A stretch of 8,692 bases of DNA from an uncultured Actinomycetes bacterium (GCA_903826715.1 CAIKFN010000082.1:1-8692), one strand, 5' to 3'. Positions 1 to 7,650 are shown, counted from the stretch's first letter. The notes: a model not told the origin generated them from the sequence alone. Made by a program: numbers and translations.

Positions 1-97
1 CCCAGCCACATACGCTCAGTTTCTGTCCAATGTGGGCAGCGTTAACTGATCCGCAAAGCATGTCGCGCATGCTGGTGGCTTCATAATTCTTTGACAT
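1..97 (-). CDS. aspS: Aspartyl-tRNA synthetase, N-terminal fragment (cut by window edge)
   Basis: This is the start of a class II aminoacyl-tRNA synthetase that charges tRNA-Asp (or tRNA-Asp/Asn in non-discriminating forms) in the cytoplasm. Only 32 codons are visible before the frame runs off the window. Residues 10-32 read MRDMLCG, then VNAAHIGQKLSVCGW, which matches the opening of bacterial AspRS (typically M-R-T/S-H-x-C-G followed by G-x-x-V-x-L-x-G-W), the first strand of the OB-fold anticodon-binding domain. Catalytic motifs are outside the window, so activity and tRNA specificity cannot be judged. The ATG at 97 lies 7 bases after the hisS stop and is preceded by a weak purine stretch (GAAGTGA). 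An in-frame GTG at 103 and Met10 are alternative starts. Placement directly after hisS is common in bacteria and supports the call. Confidence 0.85.
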   Translation of the reverse strand, partial: MSKNYEATSMRDMLCGSVNAAHIGQKLSVCGW

Positions 98-104
98 TGT
101 CACT

Positions 105-1376
105 TCACTTCGTTATTAGATTGAAAATCGCTGCAGTCACCTCATCACGAGAAACCTGGCTTTGTGCCTGCTCGTGATCCGCGCTACGTAGGTCTCTAAT
201 CGTAACCTGACCAGCGGCCTGTTCTTGGGGACCAATAAGCAGTGCGAAGCGCGCTCCTGATTTATCGGCGAGTTTCATCTGAGACTTCATTGAGCGTCCG
301 TCAAATGCACGCTCAACGCTGAGTCCGTGTCGGCGAAGTTCATCACAGAGCGATGTAGCAAGGTCATCATCTGTGGTGTCAATCACAAACACATCAACCG
401 AGCGATCAACGAGAGCAGACGAAACGCCTTCAGCTTGTCTTGTTAGAAGTAGTCGTTCAATACCAGACCCGAATCCAATGCCGCTCGTTGGCTTTCCACC
501 GAGCTCTTCGGCGAGCTTGTCGTAGCGCCCTCCCCCACCAATGGCATTTTGTGCACCATCAAGTGAATCAGCAACGAATTCAAACGTTGTTCTGGTGTAG
601 TAGTCGAATCCGCGCACTAATCGTGGATTCAGCTCTGGCGAAATTCCAAGAGACGTAAGACCAGCAACAACTTTTTCGAAGTGATTACTGCAGTCAGCAC
701 AAACATGATCAGGCAACATTGGGCCCTTGCCCGTTACTTCAATACATGGAGCCTTCTTGCAGTCAAGGACTCGAAGCGGATTCTGCTCCCAGACTTTTTG
801 GTGTTCTTCACAAAGTGATGATGCATTCGACTTCAGGTGAGCCTTAAGTAACTCAACATATTTACCGCGACATTCGTCGTGACCCATTGAATTAATCAAA
901 AGGCGAATTCGCTTCAGACCAATTGCTTCGTAGAATCGCCACGCCAACGAAATAACTTCGACGTCAACTGCGGGGTCATCAGATCCAAGGACTTCAACAC
1001 CAACTTGGTGGTGTTGACGATACCTTCCAGCTTGTGGTCGCTCGTAGCGAAAAGCTGGTGTTGCGTACCACGCCTTCCAAGGGGTTGTTGGATTGTGCTG
1101 AACGAATGCACGAACAACAGAAGCAGTTCCCTCAGGTCGAAGTGCATACGTGCGATCTCCACGGTCAGTGAAGACGTACATCTCCTTTTTTGCAACATCA
1201 CTGTTTTCACCAATGCCACGATTGAATACACCAATGTCTTCAAACATTGGTGAGATGACTAATGAAAACCCGAAGCGATGAGCAAACTCAGCAAAAGTTC
1301 CAATAAGACCTTCCCATTCATACGACTCAGGACCAATAACATCGTGTGTCCCTATGGGTGCTTGGAATTCGCTCAT
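105..1376 (-). CDS. hisS: Histidyl-tRNA synthetase
   Basis: HisRS attaches histidine to tRNA-His in the cytoplasm as a homodimer. At 423 residues it has normal length for the bacterial enzyme. Visible signatures are ALRPEGT (78-84), class II motif 2 around FRYERPQAGRYRQHHQ (109-124), the HisRS-specific histidine-A loop LVRGFDYYT (253-261, with the catalytic-type Arg255), the glycine-rich GGGGRYD (280-286) and motif 3 GIGFGSGIERLLL (299-311). Residues from about 325 to the end form the alpha/beta anticodon-binding domain, ending in the usual IRDL-type strand. The insertion domain (about 165-245) carries a Cys/His set (C189, H192, C206, C211, C226, C229) that could bind a metal. The ATG overlaps the rel stop as ATGA (1373-1376). 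The only purine-rich stretch upstream (AGGT) is too far away, so translation probably depends on coupling to rel. Confidence 0.97.
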   Translation of the reverse strand: MSEFQAPIGTHDVIGPESYEWEGLIGTFAEFAHRFGFSLVISPMFEDIGVFNRGIGENSDVAKKEMYVFTDRGDRTYALRPEGTASVVRAFVQHNPTTPWKAWYATPAFRYERPQAGRYRQHHQVGVEVLGSDDPAVDVEVISLAWRFYEAIGLKRIRLLINSMGHDECRGKYVELLKAHLKSNASSLCEEHQKVWEQNPLRVLDCKKAPCIEVTGKGPMLPDHVCADCSNHFEKVVAGLTSLGISPELNPRLVRGFDYYTRTTFEFVADSLDGAQNAIGGGGRYDKLAEELGGKPTSGIGFGSGIERLLLTRQAEGVSSALVDRSVDVFVIDTTDDDLATSLCDELRRHGLSVERAFDGRSMKSQMKLADKSGARFALLIGPQEQAAGQVTIRDLRSADHEQAQSQVSRDEVTAAIFNLITK

Positions 1377-3583
1377 GAGTTTTTGTTCTGACCTGGTAGT
1401 TGACGGAATGCATCAAAAACGCCATCGACGTTTTTAAGTGCTGCAAGAAGACTACTTAGGTGTGTTGGATCTGCGAGCTCAACGTCAAAAACAATTCGAA
1501 CAATTCGAGAACCTGACGTACTTGAACTACTAGAAATAATGCTCAGCTGATATTCAGCAATAACGCTTGAGACGTCAAGTAACAAACGCGTGCGGTCAAA
1601 GGCCATGATTTCAAGAACTGCTCTAAAGTGTCCGCCAGTTGACCCGTCCCACTCAACTTCAATAATTCTCTCACCAAGTCGCTGCGCTAATGCAACTGCG
1701 TTTGAGCAGTCACTGCGATGTACAGAAACCCCGCGGCCTTGGGTAATGAATCCCATGATCTGGTCCCCAGGGACCGGAGAACAACACCTTGCGAGGTGAA
1801 TCATTACGTCATCAAGACCTTCAACGTAGACACCTGCACCTCGACGGTTTGTTCGACCAGTCTTTGGAATACGCGAAACTGTTGTTGGAAGTTGCTCGCC
1901 TTCACCACCTTGTAGTTCTCGCGAAAGCCTCTGAACCACTGCGAGCCCCGAAATTTGGCCACTATCGATTGCCATCATCAGTGCATCTTGATCTTCAAGA
2001 TTTAGTGCGTTAACTACGGAATCGAGAGCCTTTGACGACAAGGTCGTAGCGATTGGAAGTCCTTCGCGGCGAAGCGCCTTAGTGAGTTCTTCCCTTCCAC
2101 CTTCAATGGCGTCTTCTCTGCGTTCACGCTGGAACCACTGGCGAATCTTTGATTTTGCTCTCGACGACTTTGCAATGTTGAGCCAGTCTCTAGATGGACC
2201 AGAGCCGTCTTGCTTGCTCGTAACGATTTCAATGACATCAGCAGAGCGAAGAGTCGTGTCGAGTGGAACTAGTCGGCCATTTACTTTTGCACCCACACAC
2301 TTGTGGCCAACTTCTGTGTGAACCGCATATGCAAAGTCAACTGGAGTCGCACCTTCCACAAGCGCAATGACTCGACCCTTAGGAGTGAAGACGTACACCT
2401 CATCATGTTCGAGATCGAGTTTGAGCGCCTCTAAGAACGCAATCGGGTCAGTCTCTTCTTCTTCGACGTCAGAAAGACGTTGCATCCAGGCAATTTCTTT
2501 TTGAGAAGCCCCTTCTTTGTAACCCCAGTGAGCAGCAATTCCAAATTCTGCTCGTCGGTGCATTTCAGAAGTACGAATCTGAACTTCAACGGACTTAGAT
2601 CTCGGTCCAATAACCGTGGTGTGTAGTGACTGATACAGGTTGAACTTTGGAGAATTGATGTAATCCTTGAAACGGCCAGGCACAGGTGACCAGAGTGAGT
2701 GAATCGCTCCGAGTACTGCCCAACAGTCACGCTCTTCTTCAACAATGATTCGCATTCCTACGAGGTCGAAGATTTCGTCGAATTCTTTGCCTCCAACAAC
2801 CATTTTTTCGTAAATACTCCAGAGGTGCTTTGGCCGACCACGAACGTCAGCTTCAATTGAGAATGTTTTGAGCTTGTCACCGAGTGCGGTCATAACGTCA
2901 GATAAGTACGCTTCGCGCTCAGGCTGACGAGCAGCGACCATTTGCTCAATTTCTGCGTAGCGCTTCGGGTGCAGAGTTGCGAAACAGAGGTCTTCTAATT
3001 GCGATTTAACTTGCTGCACTCCGAGTCGGTGTGCAAGTGGTGCGTACACATCCATTGTCTCTTGAGCAATTGCTTGTTGACGATGCATAGGCATCACAGA
3101 AATCGTTCGCATGTTGTGTAATCGGTCTGCGAGCTTGATTACCAGTACACGCCAGTCTTGAGCCATGGCAATAAACATCTTGCGAATAGTCGCTGCCTGT
3201 TGGGCTTCCTTCGAGTCAAACTCCAGTCGATCAAGTTTTGTAACTCCATCGACGATTGATGCAACTTGTTCTCCGAATTCTTTAGAGAGCCACTTGGTCG
3301 TAACAACAGTGTCCTCAACGGCGTCGTGTAGCAGTGCAGCAGCGATGGTCGGCTCGTCAAGACCTAGATCAGCGATGATTTCGGCGACCGCGATTGGGTG
3401 CGTAACGTACGGCTCGCCAGTGCGACGTAGTTGACCTTCATGCGCATTAATTGCGGCAAGTCCGGCACGACGAATCAGCGAGACATCACCATTTTGGTGG
3501 TGTTCGCTAAAACGTCCAATAAGACGCTCAATTGAGGCCGTCAGCTCTGTATCAGCTGATGGACGAGTTGAGAGGCTGACCAT
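1373..3583 (-). CDS. rel: Bifunctional (p)ppGpp synthetase/hydrolase, RelA/SpoT (RSH) family
   Basis: This long RSH enzyme makes (p)ppGpp from ATP plus GDP/GTP during the stringent response and also degrades it. It has 736 residues, the usual size. The HD hydrolase domain (about 45-200) keeps the expected residues: R53, H62, the HDAVED core (H86, D87, E90, D91) and LADRLHNM with D153 and N157, so hydrolysis should be intact. The synthetase domain (about 245-357) has GRPKHLWSIYEKM, FDLVGMRIIV, GRFKDYI and NLYQSLHTT. GRFKD is the RXKD motif of bifunctional enzymes, not the EXDD of synthetase-only RelA. A TGS domain follows (about 394-457), then a helical region, the conserved-cysteine domain (C600, C601, H622, C626) and a C-terminal ACT domain (about 650-730), the parts that contact the ribosome. 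The ATG lies 20 bases after secF with a weak AGG eight bases upstream. The TGA overlaps the hisS start. Confidence 0.97.
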   Translation of the reverse strand: MVSLSTRPSADTELTASIERLIGRFSEHHQNGDVSLIRRAGLAAINAHEGQLRRTGEPYVTHPIAVAEIIADLGLDEPTIAAALLHDAVEDTVVTTKWLSKEFGEQVASIVDGVTKLDRLEFDSKEAQQAATIRKMFIAMAQDWRVLVIKLADRLHNMRTISVMPMHRQQAIAQETMDVYAPLAHRLGVQQVKSQLEDLCFATLHPKRYAEIEQMVAARQPEREAYLSDVMTALGDKLKTFSIEADVRGRPKHLWSIYEKMVVGGKEFDEIFDLVGMRIIVEEERDCWAVLGAIHSLWSPVPGRFKDYINSPKFNLYQSLHTTVIGPRSKSVEVQIRTSEMHRRAEFGIAAHWGYKEGASQKEIAWMQRLSDVEEEETDPIAFLEALKLDLEHDEVYVFTPKGRVIALVEGATPVDFAYAVHTEVGHKCVGAKVNGRLVPLDTTLRSADVIEIVTSKQDGSGPSRDWLNIAKSSRAKSKIRQWFQRERREDAIEGGREELTKALRREGLPIATTLSSKALDSVVNALNLEDQDALMMAIDSGQISGLAVVQRLSRELQGGEGEQLPTTVSRIPKTGRTNRRGAGVYVEGLDDVMIHLARCCSPVPGDQIMGFITQGRGVSVHRSDCSNAVALAQRLGERIIEVEWDGSTGGHFRAVLEIMAFDRTRLLLDVSSVIAEYQLSIISSSSSTSGSRIVRIVFDVELADPTHLSSLLAALKNVDGVFDAFRQLPGQNKNS

Positions 3584-3603
3584 ACATCCAGCCTACCGGT
3601 GCT

Positions 3604-4713
3604 TTAACGACGCTTTTGCTTTCTTGCACGTGGCGCAATGCCAGAACGAGCAGAGCTCGACTGTGATTGGCGCTGTGCCCCGTCTGCACCGAGACGTGCT
3701 GCAGCGGCTGGAGTCATAACCAAACGTTCTTTACGATCATGAGCACGATTTGCGAGGTCCTTAAAGCGTGGCTCGCGTTCTTTCATAAGAGCAAGCAAGG
3801 GACTAGCAATAAAGATTGAAGAGTACGCACCACTAAGTAGACCAACGAAAAGTGCCAAACCGTAGTTCTGAAGTGTCGTTGCACCGAGAATGTAGGCACC
3901 AACAACCAGAACCGAGAGCACTGGAAGAATCGCCACAAGTGAAGTGTTGATTGATCGAGCCAATGTTTGGTTCATTGACAAGTTGACCATCTCTCCATAC
4001 GACATGTCACCAGACTTGAGAACACCTGAGGTGTTGTCTCGTACCCGGTCAAACACAACAACGGTGTCGTACAACGAGTAACCAAGAATCGTCAAGATTG
4101 CAATAACAGTGTCAGGAGTGATCTGAAATCCAAATAGTGAGTACACACCAACTGTTACCAGAAGGTCATGCACCATTGCAACGAACGCAGCGAACGCCAT
4201 CTTTGGTTCAAATCGAACAGAGATGTATCCAACTACCGCAATGAAGAAAACAATCAACGCCTCAAGAGCACGCTTCGTAATACCGCTTCCCCAAGTAGGT
4301 CCAATACTGCTTGTTGAAACTTGATTGAAGTTCACACCAGCGGTTGTAGCCATTGCTTGAGCAACATTGTTGGTAACTGTTACCTGTTTGTCCTGTGCAA
4401 ATGCATTCAGGTCAGCAGACACTTGATACGTTTCGCTTCCAAGTTTTTGAACTACGGGTTGGTTAAGTCCAGCCTTTTGCACCGCTGTAGTCATCTGCGC
4501 AACTGAAGAGTGCTTCGCTAAAACCTCCCAAGTGCTTCCACCCTTGAAGTCAATACCAAGGTTGAAGCCACGTACTGCAAGTGAACCAAGTCCAACAACA
4601 ATTACAACAATTGAAAGTGTGAACCAAAGCTTCTTTCGACCAACGAAGTCAATGGTTGTAAGTCCACGGTACAAACGTCCAAAGCGTCCAGGTGACTTTG
4701 TTTCGTTACTCAT
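3604..4713 (-). CDS. secF: Protein translocase subunit SecF
   Basis: SecF is an integral membrane subunit that works with SecD and YajC to assist SecYEG/SecA protein export, using the proton motive force. The 369-residue product has a short cytoplasmic N-terminus, a first membrane segment at about 29-49, then the Sec_GG motif NLGIDFKGGS (51-60). An external P1-type domain extends to about 147. Five further membrane segments follow, at roughly 149-167, 172-195, 199-222, 255-276 and 282-310. Family signatures include VHDLLVTVGVYSLFG (D183) and GYSLYDTVVVFDRVRDN (211-227). The C-terminal tail (about 311-369) is cytoplasmic and very basic, ending RARKQKRR. The start is the ATG at 4713, which has a strong GGAGGT seven bases upstream. 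The frame is open a further 27 codons to 4794, but that stretch lies inside secD and looks nothing like SecF. secF overlaps the secD stop by 8 bases. Confidence 0.96.
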   Translation of the reverse strand: MSNETKSPGRFGRLYRGLTTIDFVGRKKLWFTLSIVVIVVGLGSLAVRGFNLGIDFKGGSTWEVLAKHSSVAQMTTAVQKAGLNQPVVQKLGSETYQVSADLNAFAQDKQVTVTNNVAQAMATTAGVNFNQVSTSSIGPTWGSGITKRALEALIVFFIAVVGYISVRFEPKMAFAAFVAMVHDLLVTVGVYSLFGFQITPDTVIAILTILGYSLYDTVVVFDRVRDNTSGVLKSGDMSYGEMVNLSMNQTLARSINTSLVAILPVLSVLVVGAYILGATTLQNYGLALFVGLLSGAYSSIFIASPLLALMKEREPRFKDLANRAHDRKERLVMTPAAAARLGADGAQRQSQSSSARSGIAPRARKQKRR

Positions 4714-6229
4714 TGTCGTTACCTCCAGATTGGATTCCGGCGGCCATTGAAAGTGCTGAAGTACTACTCGATCCACGACGACCAAGCAGCACAACTAATG
4801 GACGAGTGAAGTACCACGTAATGATGACGTCAAGAAGTGTTGAAAGTCCGAGGAAGAATGCAAAGCCTCGAACGTCACCAACTGCAATCAGATACAACAA
4901 GACTGCAGCGAGGAGACTCACGGTGTCCGCCGCAAGAACAGTTCTCCAGGCTGACCTGAATCCACGGTCAACTGATGTTCGAACAGATCTACCCGCTCGC
5001 GCTTCATCTTTTAATCGCTCGAAATAAACAATGTAACTGTCGACCGTGATACCAATCGACACAATTAATCCGGTAACACCAGCCAAGTTGAAGCTAGGCG
5101 CAAACGCTGTGTGTGCAAGTGCTGAGATAATTGCCCACAAAAGTGCCGCAGTAATTCCAAGTCCGAGAATGATCACAAGACCAAGTGCGCGGTAATAAAG
5201 AATTGTGTAGAGAAGAACCAGTGCAAGTCCAACAAGACCAGCGCCGAGTCCAGCAACTAGTGCATTGTGACCAAGTGTTGGCGAAACTGTCTGAGTTGAA
5301 AGTGGAACAAGTCGAACTGGCAGAGCACCGAAGGTCATGGCGAGTGCCAGGTTCTTTGCAGTTGCCTGAGTGAATGAACCAGAAATCTGTCCCGAACCGC
5401 CAAAGCTTGAGAACGAAGTCTGCGTTGGCTGAATGATCGGAGCGGATTGGATCACACCATCAAGTTCAATAGCAACAAGTTGGTGAAAGTTCTGCTGTGC
5501 AACCTGATCCCACTGCGGTGAACCCGCAGATGTAAGTGTGTAACTAACTACCCATGCACCAGCTTGATCCTGCTGTGCAAACGCTTTCGCGATTGAAGTT
5601 CCTGTGAGTTGAGAAGGACCAAGCAAGTAGCGCGCTCCACCGCCACCAAGCAATGGCAAAATTACGTTCGACGTGGCAATGTCATTCGCAGGCTTAGTGT
5701 TCGCAACTTTTGCGTACATCGGATCTGGTGGTGGAGTATTTTCGGTGAACCCAGCTGCAGTATTCGATGCTTGTTGAACGTTTAGATTTGCCGCGCTCAT
5801 GAGATACTTCCCGGTGGGGCTCGGAATCTGTTGTGTTCCAATGTCAACAAGCTTGCTAGCAGTTCCAACAGATGCAAGAACGGGACGGAACAACAACTGA
5901 GCTGTTTGTCCAACTGCTGCGAGTACCGAACGAGCGTCTGTCACACCTGGAATGCTGACAACAACGTTGGTCCCTTGAAGATTTACTGTGGCACCGGATA
6001 CACCAAGACCGTTCACACGGTTTGAAAGAACAGTTACAACTTCTTGCATGTCCGTTTTAGAAGCAGGTGTCGCAGGTTTATAGACAACAGAAAGCCCACC
6101 GGCAAGGTCGAGTCCGAGCTTTGGACCCCAGCCGAGACTCAGCGTTGCAATCAACGAACCAAGCGAAATAACGATCGCAAGAGTAAGGCTGACAATCATT
6201 GACCTCTTGGAACCAACTTGTGAAGCCAT
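4706..6229 (-). CDS. secD: Protein translocase subunit SecD
   Basis: SecD is the partner of SecF in the accessory complex that pulls exported proteins across the membrane after SecA-driven insertion. At 507 residues it is normal for a Gram-positive SecD. The first membrane segment (about 12-33) is followed by LGLDLAGGLSVVY (38-50, the Sec_GG motif). A large external region runs to about 320. It contains a proline-rich, low-conservation stretch near 160-185 and a glycine run (GGGG, 195-198). Five membrane segments occupy about 322-480. The proton-pathway segment carries GITVDSYIVYFERLKDE (393-409) with Asp397, an actinobacterial-type variant of the family motif. Start: ATG at 6229, two bases after the yajC TAG. 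No strong ribosome site is adjacent (AAGG lies about 12 bases up), so coupling to yajC is likely. Met12 is an alternative start but would remove the positive residues before the first membrane helix. Confidence 0.96.
   Translation of the reverse strand: MASQVGSKRSMIVSLTLAIVISLGSLIATLSLGWGPKLGLDLAGGLSVVYKPATPASKTDMQEVVTVLSNRVNGLGVSGATVNLQGTNVVVSIPGVTDARSVLAAVGQTAQLLFRPVLASVGTASKLVDIGTQQIPSPTGKYLMSAANLNVQQASNTAAGFTENTPPPDPMYAKVANTKPANDIATSNVILPLLGGGGARYLLGPSQLTGTSIAKAFAQQDQAGAWVVSYTLTSAGSPQWDQVAQQNFHQLVAIELDGVIQSAPIIQPTQTSFSSFGGSGQISGSFTQATAKNLALAMTFGALPVRLVPLSTQTVSPTLGHNALVAGLGAGLVGLALVLLYTILYYRALGLVIILGLGITAALLWAIISALAHTAFAPSFNLAGVTGLIVSIGITVDSYIVYFERLKDEARAGRSVRTSVDRGFRSAWRTVLAADTVSLLAAVLLYLIAVGDVRGFAFFLGLSTLLDVIITWYFTRPLVVLLGRRGSSSTSALSMAAGIQSGGNDNE
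4721..4726 (-). promoter_or_regulatory. Ribosome binding site of secF
   Basis: GGAGGT on the minus strand, seven bases before the ATG at 4713 and lying inside the 3' end of secD. It fixes the secF start and rules out the 27-codon upstream extension. Confidence 0.85.
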
Positions 6230-6231
6230 TA

Positions 6232-6555
6232 CTACTTGTCGCCTTCTGTCTTGTCGTCAGAGGATTCAACAACTGGTGCTGGGTCGAAGCGACGGGCAAT
6301 TGCAGTTGGGATGAAGTCAAGCTCAGTTCCGCTGGAGCTGCGAAGGGTCACAAATTCGTCAGTAGTCTTTACGACGGTGCCAACAAAACCGCCAATCGTT
6401 TGGTAACGAACGCCGATCTCAGTCTTTCGAGCCTCAGTACGGGCTGCAGCCTGCTTTTTGCGACGTGGACGTAGGTAGAAGAAGTAGATACCTCCAAAAA
6501 CCACTACGTAAATAATCAGAATGGATGAACTACCTGATGATGATGCTGCGAGCAT
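6232..6555 (-). CDS. yajC: Preprotein translocase subunit YajC
   Basis: YajC is a small single-pass membrane protein that associates with SecDF and SecYEG. The 107-residue product has a Ser-rich N-terminus, one membrane segment (about 11-28, SILIIYVVVFGGIYFFYL), then the diagnostic LRPRRKKQ (28-35) at the membrane exit. The cytoplasmic YajC domain follows, with TIGGFVGTVVKT (53-64), VTLRSSSGTELDF (69-81) and IPTAIARRF (82-90). The tail is acidic and charged (ESSDDKTEGDK). The ATG at 6555 is chosen because GGAGG sits eight bases upstream. A longer frame opens at a TTG (6573), but that would put the ribosome site inside the coding region. The gene lies 54 bases downstream of ruvB, the widest gap in the window, and its stop is two bases before the secD ATG. 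This yajC-secD-secF order is the usual one. Confidence 0.95.
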   Translation of the reverse strand: MLAASSSGSSSILIIYVVVFGGIYFFYLRPRRKKQAAARTEARKTEIGVRYQTIGGFVGTVVKTTDEFVTLRSSSGTELDFIPTAIARRFDPAPVVESSDDKTEGDK

Positions 6556-6563
6556 TTGAATTT

Positions 6564-6568
6564 CCTCC
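6564..6568 (-). promoter_or_regulatory. Ribosome binding site of yajC
   Basis: GGAGG (within GGAGGAAA) on the minus strand, eight bases before the ATG at 6555. It is one of the two strongest Shine-Dalgarno sequences in the window. It sits at the one junction where translation cannot simply be passed on from the upstream gene, since ruvB stops 54 bases earlier. It decides the yajC start. Confidence 0.85.
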
Positions 6569-6609
6569 GTCAATAGACAAAGAAACCCTAGTCGCTAAAC
6601 AGGCTCAAC

Positions 6610-7650
6610 CTAAACCAATCCCCCGCCACGAGGCTTTATTCCAAGGTGATTGAATGCCCGCTCAGTGGCAACACGGCCCCGAGGGGTTCGAATTAAAAGG
6701 CCTTCACGTAGCAAATAGGGCTCGTAGGCATCCTCGATAGTCGTTGGTTCTTCACCACAAGCGTGAGCAAGTGTGGTGAGGCCTACGGGCTGACTTGAGA
6801 ACTGGTCACAAAGGAGCCCGAGAATTCTTCGGTCAATTTTGTCAAGCCCGAACACATCAACACCAAAAAGATCAAGAGCATCTACAGCGATTTCAGTAGT
6901 AACCACTTTGTGATTCTTTACTGCTGCGAAGTCACGAACACGGCGAAGCAGTCGATTAGCAATTCGTGGTGTTCCCCTGCTGCGTTGCGCAATTGTTGCT
7001 GCAGCATCACCTGAAAGAACTACATCTAACAACTTTGCAGATCGTTCAACAATCACGGTGAGTTCTCTTGCGTCATAGAGATCAAGTTGTCCAATGAAAC
7101 CGAATCGATCTCTAAGAGGAGCTGCCACAAGTCCAGTTCTTGTTGTTGCGCCCACCAGCGTGAAGTTAGGGAGATCGAGGCGAATAGAACGGGCAGAGGG
7201 CCCTCTGCCAATCATGACGTCAAGTCGATGATCTTCCATGGCTGGATATAGAACTTCTTCAACAGAACGTGACAAGCGGTGAATCTCGTCGATGAATAAA
7301 ACATCTCCATCTTGCAGATCTGTAAGTAACGCAGCAATGTCTCCGGGGCGTGCAAGTACTGGGCCAGAAGTTATACGAAGCCCCGATCCCATCTCACTTG
7401 CGACAATGCTCGCAAGTGAAGTTTTACCAAGACCAGGAGGTCCAGCAAAGAGCAAATGATCTACCGTCTGCCCACGTGACTTCGCAGAACCTAAAACAAT
7501 CTCCAAATGTTTAACGAGTTCACCTTGTCCAACAAACTCTTTAAGCGTTAACGGTCGAAGCGATACTTCAACCTGGCGCTCTTGAGTGCTGGCTACTGGA
7601 GCCACGACACTTTGTTCAATCTGAGTTAGATCAATGTCTCGACGGCTCAT
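6610..7650 (-). CDS. ruvB: Holliday junction branch migration ATPase RuvB
   Basis: RuvB is the AAA+ motor that, as a pair of hexameric rings around RuvA, pumps DNA through Holliday junctions during recombinational repair. The 346-residue product has the typical length. Visible motifs are the N-terminal LRPLTLKEFVGQ (31-42), Walker A GPPGLGKT (70-77), Walker B DVLFIDE (116-122), sensor 1 GATTRTG (167-173), the arginine-finger segment PLRDRFG (178-184) and sensor 2 RGTPRIANRLLRRVRD (225-240). The C-terminal winged-helix domain has EEPTTIEDAYEPYLLREG (300-317) and RTPRGRVAT (321-329). All residues needed for ATP hydrolysis appear present. The ATG overlaps the ruvA stop as ATGA (7647-7650), and a GAGG lies five bases upstream inside ruvA, so reinitiation after ruvA is likely. 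Confidence 0.98.
   Translation of the reverse strand: MSRRDIDLTQIEQSVVAPVASTQERQVEVSLRPLTLKEFVGQGELVKHLEIVLGSAKSRGQTVDHLLFAGPPGLGKTSLASIVASEMGSGLRITSGPVLARPGDIAALLTDLQDGDVLFIDEIHRLSRSVEEVLYPAMEDHRLDVMIGRGPSARSIRLDLPNFTLVGATTRTGLVAAPLRDRFGFIGQLDLYDARELTVIVERSAKLLDVVLSGDAAATIAQRSRGTPRIANRLLRRVRDFAAVKNHKVVTTEIAVDALDLFGVDVFGLDKIDRRILGLLCDQFSSQPVGLTTLAHACGEEPTTIEDAYEPYLLREGLLIRTPRGRVATERAFNHLGIKPRGGGLV

Noticed and set aside
2431..2745. 104-codon minus-strand frame inside rel, considered as a sign of frameshift or an overlapping gene
   Set aside because: The rel frame is continuous across the region with conserved synthetase motifs. The alternative frame has no recognisable features.
3584..3587. 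ATG at 3587 just upstream of rel as an alternative start
   Set aside because: It is out of frame with rel by one base (offset four) and leads into no conserved protein.
4714..4794. 27-codon N-terminal extension of the secF frame to an upstream ATG at 4794
   Set aside because: It lies wholly within secD, has no SecF-like sequence, and would place the strong GGAGGT site at 4721-4726 inside the gene. The ATG at 4713 fits both the site and the family N-terminus.
4692..5027. 111-codon plus-strand open frame opposite secD/secF
   Set aside because: It is antisense to conserved coding sequence, with a low-complexity Arg/Ser/Thr composition typical of complementary-strand translation and no recognisable motif.
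6556..6573. TTG start for yajC six codons upstream of the ATG
   Set aside because: The extra codons are the ribosome binding site itself (GGAGGAAA). The ATG at 6555 has ideal spacing.
6556..6609. Promoter or terminator in the ruvB-yajC gap
   Set aside because: On the minus strand there is a TTGAGC and a TAGGGT, but they are only 12 bases apart. Other pairings do not give a -10 with acceptable spacing. The only inverted repeats are 3-base stems with no U tract.
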